A program made the position numbers and the translations under genes. Positions 11,889 to 23,480 of a stretch of 64,000 nucleotides of DNA are shown here, one piece after another (positions within the stretch are counted from its first letter, which is position 1; each line of letters opens with the position of its first letter). The notes under the pieces are model-generated. The model was not told the origin of the DNA. It searched no databases and saw only the letters and a list, made by a program, of their open reading frames with translations. The DNA comes from Pholiota molesta (taxonomy: Eukaryota > Basidiomycota > Agaricomycetes > Agaricales > Strophariaceae). The DNA lies in the NCBI GenBank assembly GCA_014925825.1, contig JACGCK010000021.1, positions 62,001 through 126,000 on the forward strand. The letters run 5' to 3'.

Positions 11889-11924
11889 GCTTATTCAGCT
11901 GGTTCTGGAACCAGCTGAATAAGC
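11889..11924. repeat. Perfect 17-bp inverted repeat (hairpin)
   Basis: Arms GCTTATTCAGCTGGTTC (11889-11905) and its exact complement (11908-11924) are separated by only two bases (TG). It lies between the 3' ends of the convergent transposase and passenger genes. It could fold as a near-cruciform in DNA or as a stem in RNA from either strand. Confidence 0.9.
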
Positions 11925-12312
11925 ATACACTACATATTGACTTCCTCATTCCTCACTCAGTTTTACCTGAATGTATATTATAACACTGGAAATATATCAA
12001 GTCTTTTATCTTATATACTTCTGTCTATTTACTTTCTCTTAGAATAACAGCCGAATGAGAATAAACAGCCTAACGTTCATGGTCAAACATCACATGCCAA
12101 GCCAGGTGGCTGTGCAATACGCGCCCGCACATTCACGGTGCGACAGGATTCAAAGATCAGTGCGCGAAATCTGCAACGCTCTCAAATCCGTCGTGAAGAT
12201 AGTATATATCGATAGAGTAAAAGCTATGATGTATATATAAACTGATTTTAGAGCATGAATTTACTTGGAGAAAAAAGAATTTGACATATACAGTAAGTAA
12301 TAGAACTAGAGT

Positions 12313-14029
12313 CTAGGCCGTGGCTTCCTCTCCCTCGCCCTCACCGCTATTCTCGCCATCCTCCTCGTCCTCGTCAGGAGCAGAAAATTCTTCTTCTTCT
12401 TCCTCGACATTCTCTCTGTCTGATTCTTCGTCAAATTCAACTATCGGCTCATCCCATTCCTCCATCTGTTGACGTTCTTCTTCTGTTGGTAAGTTATATT
12501 GTGCCAGTACAGCGTTACCATATGATGCCATAAACTCGTCTTCTGAAAGATTCTTCCATCGCGCGCAATCCTCCCATGTTTGGCAATGTTCTTCAAGGGG
12601 AAGCGCAACCGAGACCGGTCCTCGGCCCATATAGTCGAGACGCTCACGAACAGTAAGTTCTTCATTCCAGAACGCAGGAGTAAACCAATCGATGGGCACA
12701 CCGGTGGGTAACGCGGTGAGAGTGGAAGACTGTGGAGGCACAGAGTCCTTGCGTTCTCGCTCCTCTCTACATAGCAGCAAAGCATAAATAATATAAAATC
12801 ATAAATGCGAAAATTAGACTCACTTATGGCGCGCTCTTTTTGCCCTTTGAGCGACTTTGCGACGAGTAATATCAGCAAGCCGGAAAAGATTTTTCACTTT
12901 TGTTGATCGTCCTTCCTTGGCCTTGATTGTGTAGCTACTGTGCTCAGCGTCGGAATTATCGTCGGAATGTGCCTCAGGTTCTGTAGCAAGCGAAACAACG
13001 ACTTGATTAAACCCTTGGTTCTCTAGGGTACGAACCCTCCCCTCCATGAGCTAGATATTTTAATCGGTTAGTGAGTAATAAAAGTATAAATAATTAAAGC
13101 ATACAGATCGCCTGCGCTTCCAAATAGCATCCATTATATTTCCTTGAGCGACCGCACCAGGAGTCCTAGCATCAAGTTTGGCAAGACTAGCCATATAAGA
13201 GAAGACGAAGCTGCGGTAGAGCTTGCGCATCAACGTAGAATTGCGAACATAGGATAAATTAATTCCGACGTGGGCAAAGCCTTCAGAATCCGCTACTTCA
13301 TAGAAGGTATTGAGAGCGATATATTCATGAAATAAATTATACTTGGACTCTGGGTTTCCACGGAGAACGTCGGGTTTCCAATTGGGGAGACCGAGGCCTG
13401 CCACCTTCCGATACATCAGCAAAAGATGCTCTTCTTTCATCCGCTGAATATTGTTCGAGATGAGACGACCAGCCGGAAGAACCAGCATAAGTGCCTTGAC
13501 CTTTGTTTCAGCGTAGTTAATTGCGGCTTGGTTTTCGTCTGCCCTTGAATAAACGGTGCTCTTAATAGCTGCCTCTGTGGAAAACCGGTTCTCATATATT
13601 GCTATCTCATCATCAGAGACTCGATCAGGGACTGAATTCTGTGTTGGTAAGCCCCAGAGACAGCGAAGATGAAGCTCGAGTGCTAGCTAAAAATCAAGGC
13701 CGCGTGCTTAATTCAAAAAGAACTAAAAATACAACAGAATAATTGCGCACTTTGGTTTGCTTCGCATCAGCTGGTATTTCTCCCTTCTTTATGTGCCATG
13801 AACTTGCGCTCTTTGGTCGCGGAGGCTCCCTACGCATTGATCTCTCCAGACGTGCCTTTTTGAGTGCTCTGCTGGGACCCGGAGCATTTCGCGGCGATGG
13901 AGAGCGTCTCCGCTTACGCGATGTTGATCCGCTCGGAAGTGCCTCATCCTGTGGCCGTACTGGGGAAGTTGGCCTTAGAGTTTGAGAGGGCTCCATTGCA
14001 ACATCGGTTTCGCCTACAGTACTAGCCAT
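12313..14029 (-). CDS. Transposon passenger protein, unknown function
   Basis: Function unknown. The protein starts MASTVGETDVAMEPSQTLRP, then has a basic, Ser/Pro-rich nuclear-localisation-like stretch (SRKRRRSPSPRNAPGPSRAL, KKARLERSMRREPPRPKSA). Four exons joined by clean GT-AG introns (about 13688-13750, 13052-13100 and 12768-12823) give about 515 residues in an intact frame. The middle is well structured (CLWGLPTQNSVPDRVSDDEI, LMLVLPAGRLISNNIQRMKE, GFAHVGINLSYVRNSTLM). A basic stretch (RRKVAQRAKRARHK) precedes a strongly acidic tail (EESDRENVEEEEEEFSAPDE). It lies inside the CACTA ends and converges on Tnp2, the place where such elements carry a second conserved ORF. A role as accessory transposition factor (a TnpA-like DNA binder) is inference. 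Confidence 0.75.
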
Positions 14030-14339
14030 AGCAGAAAAAGAAGGAAAAGACTTGTGAACGACAAAGACGATATATTTTACACTCTGACTGTATATCTAAA
14101 TGTCAGGCATGTAGCCTGCTCTCTTCAAAGTCCATTGTTCGACCAAAAAGGAAGTTTACCTGGGCCCGTCTACCCATATATGTTTGCAGTAGCGATCACC
14201 TGCCACTTTATGTACCGTGCAGCATGCTCAATTTATTAACTGATATCACACAATTCAAACTTTATTGCCTCAATAGTAATATAAAGTTTGCGGGCTTTCA
14301 AAGCTGCCGTATTGTGCCGGAATGTTCAACCGACCTAAC

Positions 14340-14390
14340 AACCGAGATAACGTCGGTTGAATTCAAACGAGGCAAGATTTGCCCGTTGTG
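14340..14390 (-). repeat. Right terminal inverted repeat of CACTA element
   Basis: Complementary partner of 6076-6125, followed directly by the TTA target duplication at 14391-14393. Read inward, it contains the same GCCTCGTTTGAATTCAA and ACGTTATCTCGGTT blocks as the left end. Confidence 0.85.
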
Positions 14391-14391
14391 T

Positions 14392-14404
14392 TATATATAA
14401 AAGG
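14392..14404 (+). promoter_or_regulatory. TATA box at transposon junction
   Basis: TATATATAAAAGG begins inside the TTA target duplication and lies about 90 bp upstream of the ATG at 14485. It is a good TATA-box candidate for the Ser-rich gene. The transposon therefore ends at the core promoter, so upstream control sequence of that gene is now 8.3 kb away on the other side of the element. Confidence 0.55.
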
Positions 14405-14484
14405 TCGGTTGAAAGACCGCTTCCACTTGTTTTCCCCACAGGTCATTCTCCCCATCTTTTCGCTCTGCCTCTGCAACAGCCACC

Positions 14485-15493
14485 ATGCAGCCGCCGCCGA
14501 ACGGTCTTCGAGGCTATTCCGATTTCTTTGCCTCCGGCTTCCGCGCAGTGACCCCCCATCGAGGCTCCTCACGTCGTTATTCAACAGATGCATCCATCTC
14601 AACTGCGTCTTCGTCCGTGGAATCTTCTCGCTCACGACCCAGTTTGGCTGATATCCCCAGCGTCGTGCCCGACCCACCTCCATGATTGTTCAACCCACAG
14701 CGCCCAAGACACGAGGATCCAAGCGCCATGACTCCAGCCGGCGCTCGTCTTTTGTCACCTTCTCTTCACGATTATTCGACCGTATGACCTTCTCGTATGC
14801 CGATGAGAACTCGGCGAATATGTTTTCGTCATCGTCACAACGGAGCGACAGCACCAGCGCCCGCAGCCGCCTCTCGCGTTTCTTTACATCGACAGACGAT
14901 TCAGATGAGCTCCATCCAGACGTTTGGATAACTACGGGCGGACCCCACACGCCGTCTGCCCCTAATGGAAGGTTAGCTCATGTCCCACCTTCAAACCGAT
15001 AAGAACGTCTGCTTCGAGCATGCATAACTGACACCACTACCTTCAATAGTGCGGCGTTGCATCTGCAATCTATCGATCCCTTCACCTCTTCCCCTGACGC
15101 CCGTTCGATGTTCATCGACCTGTCCTCTGACAGCTCTCCCATCGGCACACCAAAACGCGAGTCCTTCCTCTCCCTCACGAACTCGCGCTCTTCATCGGCT
15201 CGCTCCTCGCTCCTCTTCGGCACACGGCGTGAGCGACCCACTTCAACTCACACCGCGCCGCTGCCTTCTCGGTCCAGACAGTCTTCACTGCATTTCCCAC
15301 AACAGCAGGGGCTTCGAGGGGCGTTGCGCCCTTGAACGGACCAGAGAAATATGATTTTGCCTGGATCACAGAGGAACTTGAAGAGCCGAGCACGGTCGAG
15401 CCGATCGTCGAGGATCAGGAATGGGACGCGCCTGCGAAAATCGACTGGCACCAATTTCACATCGACATCTTGACCAACGACCCCACGCAATAA
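14485..15493 (+). CDS. Ser-rich protein of unknown function
   Basis: Not recognised. A low-complexity Ser/Arg/Pro protein starting MQPPPNGLRGYSDFFASGF, continuing with RRYSTDASISTASSSVESSR, RRSSFVTFSSRLFDRMTFSY, FTSTDDSDELHPDVWITTGG and, after an intron (about 14972-15049), SMFIDLSSDSSPIGTPKRES, then an acidic C-terminus (YDFAWITEELEEPSTVEPIV, KIDWHQFHIDILTNDPTQ) ending at 15493. About 310 residues, probably a regulated, phosphorylatable disordered protein (inference). Two one-base frame changes interrupt it: near 14680 (PDPPP to MIVQPTAPK) and at the G-run 15320-15323 (QQGLRG to VAPLNGPEK). Both are repaired by one added base, which fits the consensus-error pattern seen elsewhere in the window. 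Confidence 0.65.
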
Positions 15494-16037
15494 AATCCCG
15501 CCACATCGTATCATATCCTCCCCCTAAGTTTGATAAATCATGCGAATGCATACTGGTTCTTGCTTTCCCTTTTGATGCTGACAGCCTTCCTTTCCACATC
15601 TCGATCATATGTATTGCATAATGTATCTATCCTCTATAGAGCTCCATCATCCATCTCGCTATTGTTGTACTATCATTCCCATTCCGTAATAGATACTTCA
15701 CGATGAACGTGTTAGCATTCCCAAAACTATACCCACCACCCATTATCCCACCCTTGTATGACCATGACAAGCAACGCCTTACCATTCATTAATTCACGTA
15801 CTATTCACGAGTGGAGACAAATAAAAGATGGTCATTAGTTAGATTCTTCTGTCGTAAAGTTCGTTACATACAATACTAAAAATTGCAACAACATCCAGGG
15901 AACTGAGGATGAGAAAACAAAAAACAAAAACAAAAACGAGAGAACAAAATATTGTGGCAACAGTGTTAGTAGATTTACAACAACAAAAAAGAATAAAAGC
16001 AAGACTCCGGTCGTGTAGATCATCAAAGCAGATTCCA

Positions 16038-19000
16038 CTATGACTTCTGCACCTGTCCTTGATACTTCTTGATCAAATCCTTCAATCTCGCCTGGCCAAA
16101 CACCAGATCCACAGGCTTGCTAGGCGAAGCAGGACGTGGCACCTCCGAGGTACTTCCCCCAAAGGTCCCATACTGGGTGTCGAGAACTCCGTCGGGAGCT
16201 TTACCGGCCTCGCATTTGCCTGCAAGTTCGTTTGAGCCCCCGAGATCTGTGGCCGTGCCAGGGAAGCAGTAGTCGAGAGCGTTGGCACAGCGTGAGAGGA
16301 TGACACTACCGCGGGGTCAGAGCTCGCCTTAATGACAGGCTTGAGTGCCTTCGCGCCCAAACCGAATGCCGCTTTCGACTCGGAGGAATTAGATGTCGAG
16401 AAATTCGTGGTGGGGGTGGGCCTCAGGGCATACGGCTTCGCCAGGGCAGTCGCAGGTCGCCTCTGCACTAATGCTTCCGTTGATTTGCGTGAACGATTAA
16501 GACTCGTTGGTTTACCATTGGTCGGAGTCGAGAGGGCGTTGGACGAAACCGATTTTTTCGGTCCTGGACTTGAGCGAGGAGAGGCGGAAGATATTGATTT
16601 GGACGGCGAATTAAAGATCGTTCGTGAATCCGGACGTTTCTGTGCTTCATTTGGTATTGAAGGTCCCAAATTGGCGTTTCTATCACAAGCAATTGGAGGT
16701 TGTTTGGACACAGGAGGCGCAGGGGTCATGACTGCAGCTGAAAACAGTTTACGTGCCGTGCGCAAAGGTCTCGCAGGCGACGATGTACTAGTTGTAGCAT
16801 CTTCCGCAGAGTTCACGCGTCTAGGTAGCTCTTTTCCTTTCACGTCCGAATTGGCGGTGATAGCACCAGATGACCATAGATTCGCCACCGAAGTAACCTT
16901 ACCCCCTCGGCCACCACGTGCCGAGCGGATATCGTACTTGACTTCGAGGTCAACCGGCTTGGGAGGAGGAAATGACACCAGTGGGCGGCCTCTCGGGGGC
17001 GAAGCAACGGTATATTTCGGAGGCTGGGTTGATTGCGAACGAGGGTATATCGTTTGCACTATACTTTTCTGTGGCGAAGCAACAGGAACTTTAGGAGGAG
17101 GGGGTGGCGGCGGCGGAGACTTGCCTCGATATCTCGGCGGCTCGGGGGTCTTGGGCTTACTTTTTGCAGCAGCAGAGTATGACAGCGGCATGTGGGGCTT
17201 AGTGAGCTTCGGATTTATTGATGCCATGGTTGGTGTAGTTTTGGCGGATGGAGGAGAGACTCTTCGGTCTGTTCTGATCGACAGCGGCGGCACAATCGGT
17301 GTAATAGCGAAGGGTGTCTTAAGACCCGGGTCGTCTCTCACAGCAGGTGGCGAGGATGATGACCAAATATCCTGTATTCGTCTGGCTTCCTCGGACACAG
17401 ACGTGTCCCGAAGTAGCAGAGGTGGTGGTTGGATAGTATTCCGTTTGAGCGTCGCGATGGGTACGAATCCAGAAGAACGAGGATTGGGAGGCGCAGTGTC
17501 TTTCGAATGTTCTTGTTCTTGTTCTGGTGTGGCCCAGGGATTTTTACTACCAGGTGGATTCAGAGGCGCTGAGGGTTCGTCCAGATCGAATGGGGATTGA
17601 GGATCACGAAGAACACTAGGACTCGGCGGGATGATTTGCTCTTGAGGAGGTATGTCGGGATGAATCCCACCAAGCCATGCAGCAACGCGCCCCTTCGCAG
17701 ATGATTTATTGCTTGTCCGGTCCTTCTTCTTCCCACTTGCCCTCCTCTCCTTACTCTTATTCCCCTCTGACTATTTTCCACATCTTCCAGACCCTCTCCT
17801 CCCTCTCGCTCGTCTTGGCCTTCTCCATTTCCGTCGGCGTCCTACCCATTGCCCTCTCTCGCATGTGCATGTGCAAACCACCCCTCGCGTCTCCTCTCCC
17901 CTCACTTGACCCTCCTCTCGAGCGGCCTGCTCGATGCGTTTTCCCATCGAATTCTCCATCAGAGTCATCGCCTCCCAGCCCACCTGCAAGAGTCAGGCTC
18001 GATATTGCTGAATCGTGTAGTGGCTCCGGGCTTTTCTGTTGTATGGGTATTGCGGTACTCCTGAGCGGTGTCACGAAAGTGTCGATGGGAAGGACGTTGC
18101 GTACGTCCGGGTATTGTTCCTTGGCCAGATGGCGTGCGTCAATCTTGCGCGTGCCCACTCTGCTAGGAGCCGTCGCTCGAGGGCGTCGAGTCCGCTTTCA
18201 GTCTTTGGCTCGTTCCTGTCCGCCGATGACGCGATGGTAGAACAGCAAGTAGGGCAGGTGTCGGGGGTGTCTGATCGGAGGGCAATGGTGCGGTTTCTGG
18301 AACAGCGGCGGTATCGTCGTGGTCAGTGAAATATAGATCAGCTCGCGCCCGGCTAAGGGGAGGGACAAGCATTTTTCCTGACGGAACTGGAGGGCCGGGA
18401 AGCGTCTTGTTGACATCGGCCTCGTCGTTCTTCTGCTTCGTTTGGTAGCCGCGATGCTCAGAAGGTCGCCTATTCCTCTCGGCAAGTCACCAGATAAATC
18501 CTGACTTTTCCGCGCTACTGCATCCGCCATCTTTTCCAATTCCTCGACACGCTCACTCCTACTGGTAGCACCAAGGACCGGATCTCGCGTGAATGAGTGC
18601 TTGGGGGTAAGTTGTGGTCGTGGAGAATGGACTTGAGTATCAGAAGCAGGAAGAGATGTACCGGCAGCGCTCGGCACTAGTAATGGAGGAGAAAGGACAT
18701 TGGTTTGGTTAAAAGCCTCAACATTCGATGGTGGCGATACTCCCGCCTGGACGGCTGCATTCAACGGATCTTGCACCCGACTTTCATTTATCGCTGCCAT
18801 AGGCGGTGCTGGAAGTGGATATCGATGACTCTGAGGCGACACAGACCGGTTCCGTGATGACATCCGCAAATGCCGTGTGACACGTAGCGCGCGTTCGCCC
18901 TTGCCAGCTTGGGGTTCCAGAACCTCTACAGAATCGGGATCTTGCGGCTCATGGGTCAAGTGGGGTAAAGGTAGTAAAGACGATGGTTGAAGGGGTATAG

Positions 19001-20656
19001 GCAGGCCATGTATGATAGGTGGGTGCGCCTGCGACGCCGAGAAGATGGACCGGCGCTAGAAGGGCGATGCATGTAGCCTCCAAGACCACCCGTAGGATCG
19101 GGAGGAAATAATAATGCATGTTGGGGTGGTGCGAGTGTTGGAGTGGCATAATAAGTCTGTGGGGTCCCATAGGGTTGCAAGGAAGCTTGATAATGATCAT
19201 GCACAACAGGAGGCTGAGGAAGATAAGGGTGTCCTAAGGGAGAATGTGGCGGTATCAGCGGCGGCGGGGGTAGCCAGACCTGATTGTGGATAGGATCGAT
19301 GTAAGGCATTTGCAATGGAACAGGAGATATTGGGCGGGCGGCATAAAAGGGATTATAATCAGGATATGGCGCTGGATTGACCATGGGTTCTGAGGGCATG
19401 TATGGCTGAACAAAAGGTCTTGGGAGTTCCTGTGCGATAGGGAGAGCAATTGGGTGAACGACTTCAACTGGAATATCTAGTATGATATCTTTACTAGATG
19501 TGCCGAAGGACATGCTGACGTCAGAACTGAGAAATAAGGGAACGATCTGCACTTACCTGCCCATACCCATCGTAAGCTTGACCTCAACCTTGCATCTGAT
19601 CTCGAATAAAGAGTCGGAGTGGCGTAGTCCGTTTCCTCCTTCCAATTCTTCGCCGTCTAAAGTGCCTCCTCTGACCCTCTAGCATGCTTTGGAACATCAA
19701 AAACCAAATTAGCCACGCCTTCCGCCCCTGGGGGTATAATGTACTCGGGTCCGCGGAACGGGACTGTGATTAGGGTATCTGAAATATGCACTGGCGCCGC
19801 TCGCTGTTGGCCAGTTGCCGAACCCGGTAAATACAGTGTACGGGCGAGAGTCAAGGTCAAGCCAGTATTCTTCAGAACCTGATTAACAACAAGAAAACAA
19901 AGGAACGAAATAAGAATACCTTCTTGTTCGAATGATTCTTGACTTGAAGTTCGAGGCATGCGCTTTCGCCGGCGACAATAACACTCCCAACTATTTTGCC
20001 TTGCATCCACAATTTCCCGTTTTCCCCAACGACAATAGCTTCTGGAACCTTCCCCATCAAAGTCTCATCGAAGGGGTAAGCCTCGACAACGTCAATGGGA
20101 CGTTTGTCAACGACAAGACGTTTCTCATTCTTCCAAAACACGCCTACGCTCGCTCGGAGTTCATAGCGAACTTGGGCCAAGGCCGGGCCAAATGAAATCG
20201 AAGAAGGCGATGTCGCAGGTATAGGAACACGGAACAGAAATGTAGAGTGACCTCTACGTGCTTCATAGTAATGTTGAGGCAAAGGCGGATCTCCGGGCAT
20301 AGGGTGGGCTTGGACAGCGTTTGATGGCGGTAAAGTAGGACCTTGGAAGAGACGACGGCTATGAAGAAAAGTTGATGTTGCAGAATGGTCTCTGGAGGAC
20401 AGCTCTATTCGTCAACAATGAGTTAGTAAGAGTCATTAATGATCAACAAGCGCGACACACCTTGAATTGCGAAGAGCTCAACCATCATTATTCCAATTCC
20501 TAGCCCTTTGTCCGCTCTACACTCCATCTCCAATTTGCCCGACACGTGTGTTCCAGCAACGAAAGTCGGATCTGCAAGAGTTATAGAGACCTTGACTTTC
20601 GAGTGGTGTGGTTGGGAGTTCATTGGCTCCGGTATGGCTTGAGATGAAGAAGCCAT
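16038..20656 (-). CDS. Arrestin-domain protein with long Pro/Ser-rich tail
   Basis: Alpha-arrestin-like protein; such proteins recruit ubiquitin ligases to plasma-membrane permeases for endocytosis. The N-terminal half shows the arrestin fold: VKVSITLADPTFVAGTHVSG, MVELFAIQG, HSTFLFRVPIP, YELRASVGVFWKNEKRLVV, LELQVKNHSNKK, VLKNTGLTLTLARTLYL, VPFRGPEYIIPPGAEGVANL, FEIRCKVEVKLTMGMGR and DIILDIPVEVVHP. Introns lie near 20405-20460, 19879-19922 and 19491-19556. The tail is Pro-rich then Ser-rich, with GLDALERRLLAE, SEREERVWKMWKIVRG, AAWLGGIHPDIPPQEQ and a conserved-looking end (RLKDLIKKYQGQVQKS) at 16038. Together about 1,400 residues. At least six single-base frame changes occur (near 19663, 19040, 18440, 18159, 17763 and the C-run 16237-16241); the protein sense continues across each, so one gene is likely. 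Two adjacent genes remain possible. Confidence 0.72.
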
Positions 20657-20879
20657 GGTGCACCGAAAAGCCTAGTCTTCGTCACAAAGGTCCTTCAAGT
20701 TCGTTAATGAATTTCATATTTAAAAGGTGGCTTTGTTGATCTTCTTACCTGCTATGCTTCCGATTAAGTGAAGACAAGAACGTTGACAATCAATAATCTG
20801 AGACAAGAGATAATCTTGACCGCAAATTACGGTGCTTTCGACGCAAGTAGACCTGCTTAAAGTTCAATATAGCAGAGTA

Positions 20880-23480
20880 CGACATCTGTTGGACTTTGTG
20901 GAAGATTTAAGGCCTATTCACAAGCGAAAAGACGGCATTATAACGACGGAGGTGGTGGGATAAGGTGATGAGGGAGGCGTCCAAACGGGAAGCCAAATCA
21001 ATGTTTTCGTTTTCTCGCGCCTCGTGCTCCTCTCTTCTTGACATATCAACCGACATATGCATACTTTTATTGATCAATCCCATCATTCCCATGACTGGAT
21101 TGCCGCATTTCTTTTGCTTCTCCTGCGAAGACCGGCCAGAAGAAGTGTCAGAAATCAGCCAGCTGAATACTAGGCCAATCACAAGCAAATTCAACCGTTC
21201 TACAGGTCTGGAAATCGGTGACGCGAAATAATTGCACTGACCTAGACGGATATAGAGCACAATAAGGTATAATATCGGCCATACAACTACATGAGCAGAT
21301 TTACACCGCAAAAATGCATCAAGAAAGTAAAGTATAAGAAAAAAAGCATAAAACTGAGAAAAAGAAAAGAAAAATCTTAACTCGTAAGTCGCGCAGAGCC
21401 ATAACCAGTGATGCAAAGAAGAGTCCAATTGAATTCTAAAAGAGGGTGGTCAATCGCTCTCGACAACACTAGAACCGTCTCGACAACAAAGTGACATCTG
21501 TTAACCACCTGCTTCTTTCACATTGTCGTATTGAGCGACACAATACCCCAGATCCGTGATGGCCCAGCTTGGACACTATCCACTTTGAAAAGCGGACAGA
21601 CGGTAGGTTGGACCTATTCCTGATTCGCGGTGGGTACGGGGAACACTGGCATCTTGATAACACATCGCCTCCCAGTCACTGAATATCAACGCGTTAGGCA
21701 TAGAGGTACATAATACTATATGTTCATCACTCACACGTCATCAAATTGCGAGGAGTATGTCATCTCCAGTATGGTTAGGCTATTTGTAGGAAAGTGGTCC
21801 AATATCTAACGCAAGTAAATTAGCATCGGACTTTGAGCCCTATACGCCCATGGACCAAAGGCGCAGTGAAAGTGAGGTGCTAAAAGAACTAAAATAAGCA
21901 ATCGAAGATCCAACAATGGATAAATAAAGAGAGCTAACGAACACGTCCACATAATAAACCAGCGCCATGTGAGAATAAGTAGTCGATTTCCCACATTCAG
22001 AGGCTGTTCCGAATTTTTTGCCTGAGGGTGTATGATCTCGTTGTCCATTACGCTGTCGACACCTTGCAATGACTGAAGTTCGAAAGTACAAGGTGTCCGG
22101 AGTCACCAAGGAGCAGATTTCTGTACATACGCGAGGATGAATGATGGGATAGCGACGGACTAGTAATCAATATCAGAGGATGCGGAGGCCATCTCAATGA
22201 ATAAGTGACCTACAATTTCCGCGAGATAGAATTTGCAAGATGCGCATCAAGATAGCCACCAACTCATTGAATGTAGTCTTGAAGGTTGCCGCAAGGACAA
22301 CAGGTCTGATGGTTGAAGGCAAACATTGATTCAACTTCGATTAGAAAATGGAAAAGGACACTCCCGCAACACATGAAGTTCCGCGCCATCCATCAAAGTT
22401 GGGAACCAGCGACATCCATCTACCCGAACCAAGGCACGCAGTTCAGCGATGAGCGATTTTCTTTCATGTCTTGTAGACTAGCCGTTCGCAAACCAGCTTT
22501 TCCCATGTACCCTATGTTGGACAATAGCGATATTGTCAACTCCATACGCTTGATTTTCGCCACGAATTTATAGTCTACAGCATGGTATTTGCGGATATTC
22601 TTCAGCCATCCTCGTCTTAGTAAACCCCACGTATTGCTTGGGAGAAAACGGAGTCAACGGCCGAGAGCTATGGAAGTAGTCCCAGCAAAGACGACGCTTT
22701 TTCCGCAGCGTTTTATGTTGTGCGATCTCGATGGTCCGGCGAGGCGAAGAAAACCGTGTTGTGGTATGCGATACCGCGAAGAATAAGAATAGGCGGACGA
22801 GAATGTTGAGAAATCATTGAGCAGCATGGAGAATGCGAATTGGATGGTGGCCTCCAGGTAGAGCTCCGCTCTATCCGTACGGGTGCAGCAAGCATATAGA
22901 AGCAAAAAGCGACGGTATGTATAGTTCACCAGGAAACGATATATGAAATTCAAGCCTACCAGAAATGCCTGATCATAGAAAAAGCGCCAAAGTTTCAACA
23001 AGCATTAAACAATTGTAGAAGATATATCCACGCCAAACAGTAACGATGACACTACAAATTGTGTACTGACATCGAATATCGCCTGGATTGGGCCGAGAAT
23101 GTGCAGATGATATCAGGAGGGAAAGCATGAGGCGGAAGATGTGAGCATCATTAAGAGCTGGTCAGATCGTTCGACGTCCCAAGGTTATCATGTAATCCGG
23201 AATATCGTCATTCGAATAGCGCGGAAACGCTGATTTGATCCCAAAGAAGATAGGACGCGCTGCGGCAGATAATGCGACACAAAACTATGAACGAAGAGCA
23301 GATGAATAAACGACTGAGTCAACGCCAAAAATAGCATATCCTACACCCGTCGTGCGCAAAGATTCACACCGCTTGAGCATAGTGGATCGGGGTAGAATGT
23401 CCCTGTTGAAATGGAGGCGACGCGCACGATCGATTTGTAGACCTGTATACATAAGCAGCCCGATGATGAAGAACAAAGGA
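20880..23480 (-). CDS. Possible multi-exon membrane protein, unrecognised
   Basis: I do not recognise this gene. The minus strand holds a series of hydrophobic, exon-like stretches between acceptor-like AGs. Upstream is FFIIGLLMYTGLQIDRARRL (about 23410-23476). In the middle are FLVGLNFIYRFLVNYTYRRF with LLLYACCTRTDRAELYLEA (about 22830-22960), WFPTLMDGAELHVLRECPF (about 22350-22410) and IRPVVLAATFKTTFNELVA (about 22230-22310). At the 3' end is LNLLVIGLVFSWLISDTSSG followed by a polar, charged tail to 20907. No single frame or clear intron chain joins them. The region may be a degenerate or frame-damaged gene for a multipass membrane protein. Boundaries are approximate. Confidence 0.3.

Larger units (their letters stand above)
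6076..14390. mobile_element. CACTA/Plavaka-type DNA transposon, complete
   Basis: An 8,315-bp element defined by matching ends. The left end starts CACAACGGGCAAAATCTGCC at 6076 and the right end, read inward on the minus strand from 14390, starts CACAACGGGCAAATCTTGCC. A 3-bp direct repeat TTA flanks it (6073-6075 and 14391-14393). Terminal CAC and a 3-bp target duplication are standard for the CACTA/EnSpm superfamily. It carries a Tnp2-type transposase (+), a passenger gene (-) converging on it, and a GC-rich island between them. Repeated GTCGGTTG-like motifs just inside, and on the right also just outside, the ends resemble transposase-binding subterminal repeats (inference). High TIR similarity and mostly open genes suggest recent activity. 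Confidence 0.85.

Noticed and set aside
16332..17600. 422-residue open frame on the plus strand
   Set aside because: It is antisense to the arrestin tail, whose minus-strand frame has recognisable continuity; the plus frame is open because of codon composition.
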